From NCBI RefSeq assembly GCF_001698205.1, contig NZ_CP016591.1, positions 2,046,001 to 2,110,000 of the forward strand: DNA of 64,000 nt, read 5' to 3'. Shown one piece after another: positions 43,530 to 51,047 of this stretch; position 1 is the first letter of the stretch, and every line of letters starts with the position of its first letter. The notes under the pieces are model-generated. The model saw only the letters and a program-made list of their open reading frames with translations, made no database searches and was not told the DNA's origin. The DNA comes from Tsuneonella dongtanensis. GTDB taxonomy: Bacteria; Pseudomonadota; Alphaproteobacteria; Sphingomonadales; Sphingomonadaceae. Both the position numbers and the translations under genes were made by a program.

Positions 43530-44021
43530 TTAGAGCGCGGTTTCCTTCACGTGCTGCTTTTCGGCCGCGGGCTCGACGTACATGCCGAGCGCCATCTTCG
43601 CGGTGTTGATCAGGCCGATATCGCCATTCCAGATTTCGGCATTGCCAAGGTCCATGCGCAGGAACAGCAGGTCCGGATCGTTCTTGCCCTCGTCGTACCA
43701 AGCCTCGACGAAGTTGTTCCAGAACTGATCGAAGCGCTCCTGGCTGGTCTCGACCGCGAGCGTGCCGTCGAAGCGGGCGAACATGTCGTGGCCTTTTCCC
43801 TGGAAGGTGGCGGTGACCGGGCCGAGCTGGGCGAACGCGCTCTTCTTGTGGGTGAAGAACCAGATGGCGCTGTTGGCGTCCTTGTCGAGCTGCGGGCTCA
43901 TCGGCACCGCGGTGTCGCTTTCGCCGGTGCGCTGGAGGAACAGGAACGGGGAATCGGCGAGCGCCTTCCAGAAGTCCTTCTTGAGCTGCTCGGGGTCGGC
44001 GGCGGGCTTGCTGTGATGCAT
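43530..44021 (-). CDS. General stress protein, pyridoxamine 5'-phosphate oxidase-like fold
   Basis: A 163-residue protein of the FMN-binding split-barrel superfamily, close to general stress protein 26. The pattern LADSPFLFLQRTGESDTAVPMSPQLDKDANSAIWFFTHKKSAFAQLG, VTATFQGKGHDMFARFDGTLAV and LLFLRMDLGNAEIWNGD is typical. FMN or F420 binding has not been shown for this subgroup. The ribosome site AAAGGAG lies just before ATG 44021. It is divergent from imuA, with the imuA LexA box 71 bases upstream of its start, but nothing suggests that LexA controls it. Confidence 0.85.
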   Translation of the reverse strand: MHHSKPAADPEQLKKDFWKALADSPFLFLQRTGESDTAVPMSPQLDKDANSAIWFFTHKKSAFAQLGPVTATFQGKGHDMFARFDGTLAVETSQERFDQFWNNFVEAWYDEGKNDPDLLFLRMDLGNAEIWNGDIGLINTAKMALGMYVEPAAEKQHVKETAL

Positions 44022-44091
44022 GTCTATCTCCTTTGTTTTCCGAACGGCGGGGAAGGGGTGCGGTTCCGGCGTTGCGAATCGATCCGCTATG

Positions 44092-44106
44092 GAACATAAA
44101 GGGAAC
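44092..44106 (+). promoter_or_regulatory. LexA box over the imuA promoter
   Basis: GAAC (44092-44095), N7 and GAAC (44103-44106) is the complement of the alphaproteobacterial SOS box GTTC-N7-GTTC. It covers a probable -10 element (CATAAA 44095-44100) located 17 bases after TTGCGA (44072-44077). The box ends two bases before ATG 44109, the same geometry as at 48335-48349. Confidence 0.9.
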
Positions 44107-44108
44107 GA

Positions 44109-44900
44109 ATGAGTCGTTTGTCTGCCATGACCTCCCCGAACGCGCTCCTGCCGGCCTCAGGGCTTGCCTGCCTGTCCACCCACACACCGCGCTGGCGGCC
44201 GGGGCTGGCAGGGGCGCACCACAGCGAGGTGTTCGGTGCCTCGCGCGAGGCGAGCGGAGCGGCCGCCGCGCTTGCGCTCGCCGCCGATGCGCTCGCTGCG
44301 GCGGATCGGTCGGAGACGGCAGAGGCTGACGACCGCCGCGTTCTGCTGTGGGTGCAGGATCGCAATGCGCTGCGGCTCGGCGGGCGCCCCTATCGGCCGG
44401 GCCTGCCGAAGGTGTTCCGCCACCGCCTCGTCCACGTCGTCTGCGAGAAACCCGAGGATGCGCTCTTCGCGCTCGAGGAGGGCTTGCGCTGCCGCGAGGT
44501 GGCAGCGGTCGTCGGCGAGCTGGCGGGCAATCCCCGGGCGCTCGATTTCACCGCCTCGCGGCGACTGACGCTGACCGCCGAAAAGCATGGCGTGCCGTTG
44601 TGGCTCGTTCGGCTCGACGCGCAGCGCGACCTGTCGTCGGCCCGGCTGCGGTGGGAGATGACCTCAGCTCCCTCTCCGGCTCCGCGCTGGAACGCCGCCG
44701 CGCCCGGCACACCGTCCTGGCGTGCCGAACTGTTCCGCGCTCGTATGCATCCCCCCGGCACATGGACCCTGCGCGATGACGACAACGGTCTCGCCGCCAC
44801 GCGTCTCGCCGACTGCGATCCCGACTATAGGCATGCGGCCGCGCCGTATCCTCTCGGTCTGGCTTTCGCGGCTGGCGATCGATCGCTGGCGGCTTGCTAG
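44109..44900 (+). CDS. imuA: SOS mutagenesis accessory protein ImuA
   Basis: Accessory protein of the ImuA-ImuB-DnaE2 mutasome, a RecA/SulA-like small protein. The 263-residue product has the family core: HHSEVFGASREASGAAAALALAADAL, RRVLLWVQDRNALRLGGRPYRPGL, VVCEKPEDALFALEEGLRCREVAAVVGEL and RRLTLTAEKHGVPLWLVRL, ending with WRAELFRARMHPPGTWTL. ATG 44109 lies right behind the LexA box and probably at the transcription start; ATG 44127 (MTSPNAL) is the alternative. It overlaps imuB by 68 bases, which indicates tight coupling. Induction by DNA damage is inferred from the box. Confidence 0.9.
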   Translation: MSRLSAMTSPNALLPASGLACLSTHTPRWRPGLAGAHHSEVFGASREASGAAAALALAADALAAADRSETAEADDRRVLLWVQDRNALRLGGRPYRPGLPKVFRHRLVHVVCEKPEDALFALEEGLRCREVAAVVGELAGNPRALDFTASRRLTLTAEKHGVPLWLVRLDAQRDLSSARLRWEMTSAPSPAPRWNAAAPGTPSWRAELFRARMHPPGTWTLRDDDNGLAATRLADCDPDYRHAAAPYPLGLAFAAGDRSLAAC

Positions 44901-46401
44901 CGGGCTGGCGCCGGGCGAGGGCGCCGACGCCGAACCCTATGCCCTGATCACCGAAACCGCGCACGGACCGCGGATCGATGCCGCCAACGCCGCGGGGCTC
45001 GCAGGCGGAGCGCGCAGCGGCATGATGCTGGCCGATGCGCGTGCGCTCTGTCCCCAGCTCAAGGTCGCGCCGAGCGATCCGGCCGGGACGCACGATTTCC
45101 TCGAAAAGCTCGCCGTCTGGGCGCTGCGCTGGGGGCCTTGGAGCGCGATGGACGCGCCCGACGGTCTGCTCTTGGACGTCACTGCCGTCGCCCACCTGTT
45201 CGGCGGCGAGGCAAGGCTGCTTGTCGATGCCGGGGCGCGATTCGAGGCGCGCGGGCTGTCGGCGAGGTTCGCCATCGCGCCGACCGCAGGCGCGGCATGG
45301 GCATTGTCGCATTACGGACTGCCATCGACGATCCTGCCCGCGCACGGTGACATCGCCGCCGCGCTGGCCGGGCTCCCCGTCGCTGCGCTGCGTCTCGATG
45401 CCGACGTCCTCGCAGTGCTCCGCCGCCTCGGCCTCAAGCGGATCGGCGACCTGACCGACCGGTTCGAGGAGCACCGGGGGCGCGACGCGCTCCACCGTCG
45501 CTTCCGCAACCGCAAGTCGCCCGGTGCGAACCCGCTGGTCCGGCTCGACCAACTTCTCGGCAAGGTGCCCGAACCGCTGTTGCCGGTGATCCCCACCGAG
45601 ATGCCGCTGGTGCAGCGGCGGCTGATGGAGCCGATCCGCCACCGCGACCTGCTCGACCGGGTGCTCGCCGACCTGGCCGCCGACATGGCGCGCGAACTGG
45701 AGGGCAAGGGGCAGGGCGCCCGCCGGCTCGAACTCGGCCTGTGGCGAATCGACGGTGAAGTGGTCGTCCGCCGGCTCGAACTCGCCGCCGCCACGCGCGA
45801 GGCAGCGCATATCGTGCGGCTGTTCTCCGCCAAGATCGACGACGTCGACGCCGGCTTCGGGATCGAGACCGTGCGCCTCCGCGCAAGCTGGGCCGAGCCA
45901 CTCGCGCTGGCGCAAGCCGATATCGAGGCGGCGGCGGAGGAGCACGGGACATCGCTCGCCGCGTGCATCGACCGGCTGACGGTGCGGCTCGGCCCGCGCG
46001 CGGTGACCAAGCCGGTGCTCCACGCCAGCCACATCCCCGAACGCGCGCAGCGCTGGCAGCCACCGCTCGCGCCCGAGCCGGCCAGCCAGGGCGAACTCGC
46101 CTTTCACACCCGGCCGCTGAAACTGCTCGACCGCGCGGAGAAAATCGCCGTCCTCTACGCCACCCCCGACGGACACCCGCAGCGCTTCCGCTGGCGGGGC
46201 GAGGTGCACGAGGTGGTAAGGGTGGAGGGGCCCGAACGGATCGCGCCCGAATGGTGGCGCGAGAAGGGCAGTGCGCGGCTGCGCGACTACTACCGGATCG
46301 AGGACCACGCGGGCCGCCGCTACTGGATCTACCGCCTCGGCCTGATCGGCGACGGGCGGGGCGGGATGCCCGACTGGTTCCTGCAGGGGCTGTGCAGCTA
46401 G
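44833..46401 (+). CDS. imuB: ImuB, inactive Y-family polymerase-like protein
   Basis: Hub of the mutasome that links the beta clamp, ImuA and DnaE2. The 522-residue product (MRPRRILSVWLSRLAIDRWRL) resembles DinB/UmuC. The first catalytic acidic pair of true Y-family polymerases is not seen at the N-terminus (SVWLSRLAIDRW instead of a DxDxF pattern), as expected for ImuB. It has a thumb/little-finger region (GLKRIGDLTDRFEEHRGRDALHRRFRN) and a C-terminal part RGEVHEVVRVEGPERIAPEWWRE, RDYYRIEDHAGRRYWIYR. ATG 44833 is preferred over 44722, which would lie deep inside imuA. dnaE2 is not adjacent but 4.6 kb downstream. Confidence 0.93.
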   Translation: MRPRRILSVWLSRLAIDRWRLASGLAPGEGADAEPYALITETAHGPRIDAANAAGLAGGARSGMMLADARALCPQLKVAPSDPAGTHDFLEKLAVWALRWGPWSAMDAPDGLLLDVTAVAHLFGGEARLLVDAGARFEARGLSARFAIAPTAGAAWALSHYGLPSTILPAHGDIAAALAGLPVAALRLDADVLAVLRRLGLKRIGDLTDRFEEHRGRDALHRRFRNRKSPGANPLVRLDQLLGKVPEPLLPVIPTEMPLVQRRLMEPIRHRDLLDRVLADLAADMARELEGKGQGARRLELGLWRIDGEVVVRRLELAAATREAAHIVRLFSAKIDDVDAGFGIETVRLRASWAEPLALAQADIEAAAEEHGTSLAACIDRLTVRLGPRAVTKPVLHASHIPERAQRWQPPLAPEPASQGELAFHTRPLKLLDRAEKIAVLYATPDGHPQRFRWRGEVHEVVRVEGPERIAPEWWREKGSARLRDYYRIEDHAGRRYWIYRLGLIGDGRGGMPDWFLQGLCS

Positions 46402-46510
46402 CGGGCAAAAGGTGGCGTGTGCCGCGGCACGACCCGTCCAGCATCATCTCGATCAAACAGGTGATCCCATCCCCCTTTGTAACGAAGAGGGGAAGGGAAG
46501 CGCGATTACA

Positions 46511-47239
46511 TCAGTCTTCCCACGAACCCGTGCGGCGGTAGCGCGCGAGCAGAGTAGCCAGCGTTGGGGTGTGCCCGCCAGTCGGCGCGCTAAGGCCGGT
46601 GGTGCGTCCAAAGCTTGCCGGAGACGGCCCCGCGTCTACGTCTCCGGGCGCGGAGTGCGGCCCTTCCGCTTCCAGCAGGTCCGTGATTTCCCCCGCGAAC
46701 CGCTGCTCTGCCTCCGGCTCACGCTCCATCACCTGATCCGGATGCGGGCGGCGAAACTGCATCTCACCGACGATAGACGGTACGTCGACTTTCGCGATGG
46801 GCGGGGCTGCGGGCTCGGTCTCCACCGGCGCCGAATCTTCCGGCCGCACACGCTTCAGAAAACCCATCGACCGCTTGCGCCCCTGCGTAATGTTGCCGAC
46901 GCTGGCGATCGGCAGCTCCACTACCCGGTCAAGAGCTGCAGTTTCGGCGACAAGTTCGGCCGACAGAGGCGTCTGGAACCATACGCCGCACGCGCCGTCG
47001 TCGTGCCAGATGACCGTGCAGACGGCCTCGTGCGTACCCCAGCGGAGCAGCGCAGTGGCGCCCTTTCCGGGCGGCTCAGCCGCTTCGAAACGGGCGCCGG
47101 TCTCGGATATATCGCCGAGGATGCCGTGCGTCATCGTCGTCATCGTCTGAAGGCTAGCGGAACAAGTGACCCGAATGCGGCGCGACGCGCGGCGTTCCGC
47201 ATAGGCAACGTCATCAGCGATGCGGAGCAGTTCTGACAC
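46511..47239 (-). CDS. PilZ domain protein with disordered C-terminal tail
   Basis: Probable cyclic-di-GMP receptor. The first 110 residues carry the PilZ motifs ERRASRRIRV (RxxxR) and GDISETGARFE (DxSxxG), then the beta barrel (CTVIWHDDGACGVWFQTP). The remaining 130 residues (PEDSAPVETEPAAPPIAKV ...) are low complexity and end with TLATLLARYRRTGSWED. Start GTG 47239; the frame has no ATG before the RRxxR motif, so GTG decides the start. The gene lies between imuB and a hydrolase gene, facing imuB. No diguanylate cyclase nearby. Confidence 0.83.
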   Translation of the reverse strand: MSELLRIADDVAYAERRASRRIRVTCSASLQTMTTMTHGILGDISETGARFEAAEPPGKGATALLRWGTHEAVCTVIWHDDGACGVWFQTPLSAELVAETAALDRVVELPIASVGNITQGRKRSMGFLKRVRPEDSAPVETEPAAPPIAKVDVPSIVGEMQFRRPHPDQVMEREPEAEQRFAGEITDLLEAEGPHSAPGDVDAGPSPASFGRTTGLSAPTGGHTPTLATLLARYRRTGSWED

Positions 47240-47289
47240 GCACGCAGACTTGTCACGGAGCGGTGAATTCGCGGTGTCCGGCCATGGTA

Positions 47290-47321
47290 AACGGGCGCGT
47301 TACCATCGTGACGCGCCCGTT
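47290..47321 (-). terminator. Intrinsic terminator of the hydrolase gene
   Basis: AACGGGCGCGT and its exact complement (11-base stem, ten-base loop) lie 22 bases after the stop of the alpha/beta hydrolase gene. On the minus strand the stem is followed by TTTACC, a short T-rich end. Confidence 0.7.
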
Positions 47322-47342
47322 CTCGTTTCAATTCACCTTTGG

Positions 47343-48218
47343 TCAGGCCATCTGCGAACTCTTCTCGCTATCGGCCTTTACTGTGTGATTGCCGCCCTCT
47401 CCGAGGAAAGCGAGCAGGTCGTTCGCGAGCCGATCGGTCTGGGTTGCGAAGACGGCATGCGGTTCGCCGTCGTATTCGATAAGGCGGGCGCTCGGAACGG
47501 CATCGGCCACGGCGCGACCTGTGGCGTCGATCGGCACCGTTGCGTCCTTGGTGCCATGGATCACCAGCGTCGGGACCTTGAAGTGGGCAAGGTCGGGGCG
47601 GAAATCGGTCGTGGCGAACGCGCCCGCTGATTGTAACGTGGCATACTGGCTGGCGTGCATGGTCGTCATCCACGCCCAGTCCTTTTCTTCTTGGCTCACT
47701 TTGTCAGTCAGGATGCCATCGCCGTAGAAATCCTCGAAGAAGCCGGTGAAGAAGTGGCGGAAATCCTTCTTCATGCCATCGGTCATTTCGTCGAAGGTCG
47801 ATTGCGGCACGCCGGCGGGGTTGTCGTCGGTCTTCAGCATGTACGGCACAACCGAGCTTACCAGAACCGTCTGGCTTACACCCTTGCCGCCATGTCGATT
47901 CATGTATCGCGCGATCTCGCCGCCACCCATCGAGAACCCCACCAGCGCTACATCATTCGTGGCTCCGGTTTCCTTCATGACGTCAGCGAGGTCGTCCGAG
48001 AAAGTGTCGTAGTCATAGCCCTTGGCCGCATGGTCCGAGTGCCCGAACCCGCGGCGGTCGTAGGCAATCGCACGATAACCGCTATCCGCCAGCTTGATCA
48101 TGATCGGATCCCAGCTGTCGGCGCTGAGCGGCCATCCGTGGATGAGGATTACCGGGCGACCCTCACCAAGCTCCTTCCAACGTATCTTCGTCCCGTCGCG
48201 TGTGGTGGCGTGTGGCAT
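47343..48218 (-). CDS. Alpha/beta hydrolase (non-heme haloperoxidase-like)
   Basis: A 291-residue hydrolase of the cofactor-free chloroperoxidase/esterase group. Visible are the oxyanion motif LIHGWPLSADSWDP, the nucleophile elbow GFSMGGGE, Asp in LVIHGTKDATVPID and His in YDGEPHAVF. About 100 residues of cap domain (YMLKTDDNPAGVPQSTFDEMTDGMKKDF) lie between. The ribosome site GGAAGGA precedes ATG 48218. Homologues act on esters or in vitro on halides with peroxide; the physiological substrate is unknown. It is divergent from the SOS operon and separated by 133 bases. Confidence 0.88.
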   Translation of the reverse strand: MPHATTRDGTKIRWKELGEGRPVILIHGWPLSADSWDPIMIKLADSGYRAIAYDRRGFGHSDHAAKGYDYDTFSDDLADVMKETGATNDVALVGFSMGGGEIARYMNRHGGKGVSQTVLVSSVVPYMLKTDDNPAGVPQSTFDEMTDGMKKDFRHFFTGFFEDFYGDGILTDKVSQEEKDWAWMTTMHASQYATLQSAGAFATTDFRPDLAHFKVPTLVIHGTKDATVPIDATGRAVADAVPSARLIEYDGEPHAVFATQTDRLANDLLAFLGEGGNHTVKADSEKSSQMA

Positions 48219-48334
48219 TTGTTATCCTTCCGTAAGTGTCTGGGTTACCAATCTTGTTTCCTGATTTCCGTTTCATGCGTGCGACGGGCTGAGGGTAATT
48301 TGCCTTCAACGCCCTCTTGGCGAATCCTGCATGA

Positions 48335-48349
48335 GAACATATAAGGAAC
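48335..48349 (+). promoter_or_regulatory. LexA box over the promoter of the rSAM-udgX-dnaE2 operon
   Basis: GAAC (48335-48338), N7 and GAAC (48346-48349), complement of GTTC-N7-GTTC. It overlaps the -10 element TATAAG (48340-48345), which lies 17 bases after TTGGCG (48317-48322). The box ends two bases before ATG 48352. Predicted transcription start falls at or one base from this ATG. Confidence 0.92.
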
Positions 48350-48351
48350 AG

Positions 48352-49596
48352 ATGGGCACGCAGACCACCATCGAAAAGCTGGAAATCCTTGCCGATGCGG
48401 CGAAGTACGATGCGTCGTGCGCGTCGTCCGGCACATCCAAGCGCAACTCAACCGGCGGCAAGGGCATCGGCTCGACCGAAGGAATGGGCATTTGCCACGC
48501 CTACGCGCCAGACGGCCGTTGCATCAGCCTGCTCAAGATCCTGCTGACCAACCACTGCGTGTTCGACTGCCACTACTGCGTCAACCGCAAGAGCTCGAAC
48601 GTGCGCCGCGCGCGGTTCACCCCGCAAGAGGTAGTGGACCTCACGCTCAGCTTCTACCGCCGCAATTACATTGAGGGACTGTTTCTCTCCTCGGGCATCG
48701 TCAAGAGCTCGAACCACACGATGGAGCAGCTGGTCGAGGTTGCGCGGATGCTGCGCGAAGAGCACGACTTCCGCGGCTATATCCACCTTAAGACCATCCC
48801 CGAAGCCGATCCCGAACTCGTCCACCAGGCCGGGCTCTACGCCGACCGCGTGTCGATCAACGTCGAGCTGCCGACCGATGCCGGCCTCACCCGCCTCGCG
48901 CCCGACAAGAACGCGCGGCAGATCGAGGGCGCGATGGGCAAACTGAAGAGCGACATCGTCGAGGCGAAGGACAACCGAAAGCGCTTTCGCCACGCACCGC
49001 GCTTCGCGCCAGCGGGCCAGTCCACCCAGATGATCGTCGGGGCGGATGCGGCAACCGATGCGGATATCGTGGGGAAGGCGAGCCGACTCTACGACAGTTT
49101 CCGTCTGCGCCGCGTCTATTACAGCGCGTTCTCGCCCATTCCCGATGCTAGCGCGGTGCTGCCGCTGAAGCGCCCGCCGCTGATCCGCGAGCACCGGCTC
49201 TACCAGTCGGATTGGCTGATGCGCTTCTATGGTTACCAGCCTAGTGAAGTCATGCAGGCGACCGAGGCGGACGGCAACCTGCCGCTCGACATTGATCCCA
49301 AGTTGGCCTGGGCGCTCAAGTTTCGCGAACGCTTTCCGGTCGACGTCAACCGTGCGTCGAAAGAGCAGTTGCTGCGCGTGCCGGGGCTGGGCGTGCGCGC
49401 GGTGGGGCGCATCCTTGCGAGCCGGCGGCACCGCACGATGCGGCTAGAAGACGTCGCCAAGCTCACCGTGTCGATTGCCAAGGTGCGCCCGTTCATCGTC
49501 ACCGCCGACTGGCGTCCGGTGCTCCTGACCGACCGCGCCGACCTGCGTGCTCTGCTTGCACCGAAGCAGGAGCAGCTTGAGCTGTTTGCCGCATGA
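48352..49596 (+). CDS. UDG-linked putative DNA repair/modification radical SAM protein
   Basis: A 414-residue protein of the family described in TIGRFAM as rSAM linked to UDG. It starts at ATG 48352; the in-frame ATG at 48331 lies inside the promoter and LexA box and is rejected. It has the radical SAM cluster CVFDCHYC (Cys69, Cys73, Cys76), GLFLSSGIVKSSNHTMEQL and VSINVELPTDAGLTRLAPDK in the barrel. Near the C-terminus is a helix-hairpin-helix (VNRASKEQLLRVPGLGVRAVGRILASR, about 335-362), suggesting DNA binding. The reaction is unknown. It heads an operon with udgX 10 bases downstream; SOS induction is inferred from the LexA box. Confidence 0.92.
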   Translation: MGTQTTIEKLEILADAAKYDASCASSGTSKRNSTGGKGIGSTEGMGICHAYAPDGRCISLLKILLTNHCVFDCHYCVNRKSSNVRRARFTPQEVVDLTLSFYRRNYIEGLFLSSGIVKSSNHTMEQLVEVARMLREEHDFRGYIHLKTIPEADPELVHQAGLYADRVSINVELPTDAGLTRLAPDKNARQIEGAMGKLKSDIVEAKDNRKRFRHAPRFAPAGQSTQMIVGADAATDADIVGKASRLYDSFRLRRVYYSAFSPIPDASAVLPLKRPPLIREHRLYQSDWLMRFYGYQPSEVMQATEADGNLPLDIDPKLAWALKFRERFPVDVNRASKEQLLRVPGLGVRAVGRILASRRHRTMRLEDVAKLTVSIAKVRPFIVTADWRPVLLTDRADLRALLAPKQEQLELFAA

Positions 49597-49606
49597 GGTT
49601 TTGGGC

Positions 49607-51046
49607 ATGACCGCTCTGCAGCACGTCAAGCTCGGCACCTACTATGTCGTCGCGCTGCCCGAGGCTGACGATTTCGACTTCTGGCGCGAGCGGGCACGCG
49701 CGTTGGTACAGTGCGAGGTGCCGCCCGACCGGATCGCGTGGGTCGAGCCGGGCGGATCGGGCAGCCTGTTCTCGCACGGTGATCGCCGCCTGCCGGTGCC
49801 GCCCGCCGATGCCCCGCCGGTGCGCGCGAGCAAGGCGTTCGTAAGCCTCGCGAAGTCGGCGATCTGTCACTCCGATCCCGAGCGGTTCGCGCTGCTCTAT
49901 CGCCTGCTGTGGCGACTGCAGGCCAATCCGCGCCTGCTCGAGGACGGGGCCGATACCGAGGTACGGCGGCTCGACGAACTCGCGCGCACCGTGCGCCGCG
50001 ACATCCACAAGATGCGCGCTTTCGTCCGCTTCCGGCTCGTGGAGAGCGAGGACGAAGAGGCGGGAGAGCATTACGTCGCCTGGTTCGAGCCCGAGCATCA
50101 TATCCTGCGAACCAACGCCGGGTTCTTCGTCCGCCGCTTCGCCAACATGAAGTGGTCGATCCTGACGCCCAAGGGTTCGCTGCACTGGGACGGTAACGTG
50201 CTCGAGGAAGGCCCGCCCGCGCAGCGCAGCGATGCGCCGCAGGGCGATCCCACGGAGGATCTCTGGCGCAAGTACTACGCATCGATCTTCAACCCGGCGC
50301 GACTGAAGATAGGGGCGATGCTCAAGGAAATGCCCCGCAAGTATTGGAAGAACATGCCCGAGGCAGTGCTTATCCCCGAGCTGGTCGCCGGGGCGCAATC
50401 GCGGGAGTCGCAGATGGTCGCAGCAGGTGCGCTGGAGTTCGACGAGCGACCCGAAACGCTTGAGGCAATCGACAAGGCGATCCACGCCTGCCGCAAGTGC
50501 CCCATCGGTTCCTTGGACAACCACGCGGTGATGGGGGAGGGGCCGAAGGACGCCGCTTTGATGATCGTCGGCGAACAGCCGGGCGACCAGGAGGACCTCG
50601 CCGGACGACCATTCGTCGGCCCCGCGGGGCAGCTGCTCGACTGGCATCTCGAACGCGCGGGGATCGACCGGCGCAGCGCCTACGTCACCAACGCGGTCAA
50701 GCATTTCAAGTTCGTGCAGCGGGGCAAGCGGCGGCTGCACCAGTCGCCTACGGCCAAGGAGATCGATACCTGCCGCTGGTGGGTGGAAAGCGAGCGCCAG
50801 ATCGTGCAGCCCAGGCTGATCCTCGCGATGGGCGCGAGCGCGGCGCGCGGGATGCTCGGCAAGACGGTGAGCATCTCGAAGGCCCGCGGGGCCCCGATAC
50901 CGCTCGAAGACGGCAGCGAACTGTGGGTCACCGCACACCCCAGCTACCTGCTCCGTCTCGACGGCGCAGCGCAGGAAGAACAGTCGCGGCTGTTCGATGC
51001 CGATCTTGCCGCGGTGAAGGCGCGCCTCGCGGAACTCGCGGGATGA
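49607..51046 (+). CDS. udgX: DUF4130-UdgX fusion uracil-DNA binding protein
   Basis: A 479-residue two-domain protein. Residues about 1-260 match the DUF4130 family that accompanies the linked radical SAM protein (TYYVVALPEADDFDFWRERARAL, HSDPERFALLYRLLWRL, DELARTVRRDIHKMRAFVRFR). Residues about 280-479 form a UDG-fold domain: four-Cys-cluster start (CRKCPIG), GEQPGDQEDLAGRPFVGPAGQLLD, VKHFKF, and the UdgX hallmark KRRLHQSP with His378. In M. smegmatis UdgX the equivalent His bonds covalently to the abasic site after uracil removal. ATG 49607 is chosen; the longer frame overlaps the radical SAM gene. dnaE2 starts one base after its stop. Confidence 0.92.
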   Translation: MTALQHVKLGTYYVVALPEADDFDFWRERARALVQCEVPPDRIAWVEPGGSGSLFSHGDRRLPVPPADAPPVRASKAFVSLAKSAICHSDPERFALLYRLLWRLQANPRLLEDGADTEVRRLDELARTVRRDIHKMRAFVRFRLVESEDEEAGEHYVAWFEPEHHILRTNAGFFVRRFANMKWSILTPKGSLHWDGNVLEEGPPAQRSDAPQGDPTEDLWRKYYASIFNPARLKIGAMLKEMPRKYWKNMPEAVLIPELVAGAQSRESQMVAAGALEFDERPETLEAIDKAIHACRKCPIGSLDNHAVMGEGPKDAALMIVGEQPGDQEDLAGRPFVGPAGQLLDWHLERAGIDRRSAYVTNAVKHFKFVQRGKRRLHQSPTAKEIDTCRWWVESERQIVQPRLILAMGASAARGMLGKTVSISKARGAPIPLEDGSELWVTAHPSYLLRLDGAAQEEQSRLFDADLAAVKARLAELAG

Positions 51047-51047
51047 C

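Noticed and set aside
44548-46308. Open frame of 586 codons opposite imuB
   Set aside because: Antisense shadow; imuB is well supported.
48331-48351. ATG at 48331 as start of the radical SAM gene
   Set aside because: It lies within the LexA box and upstream of the predicted transcription start; ATG 48352 gives the family N-terminus.
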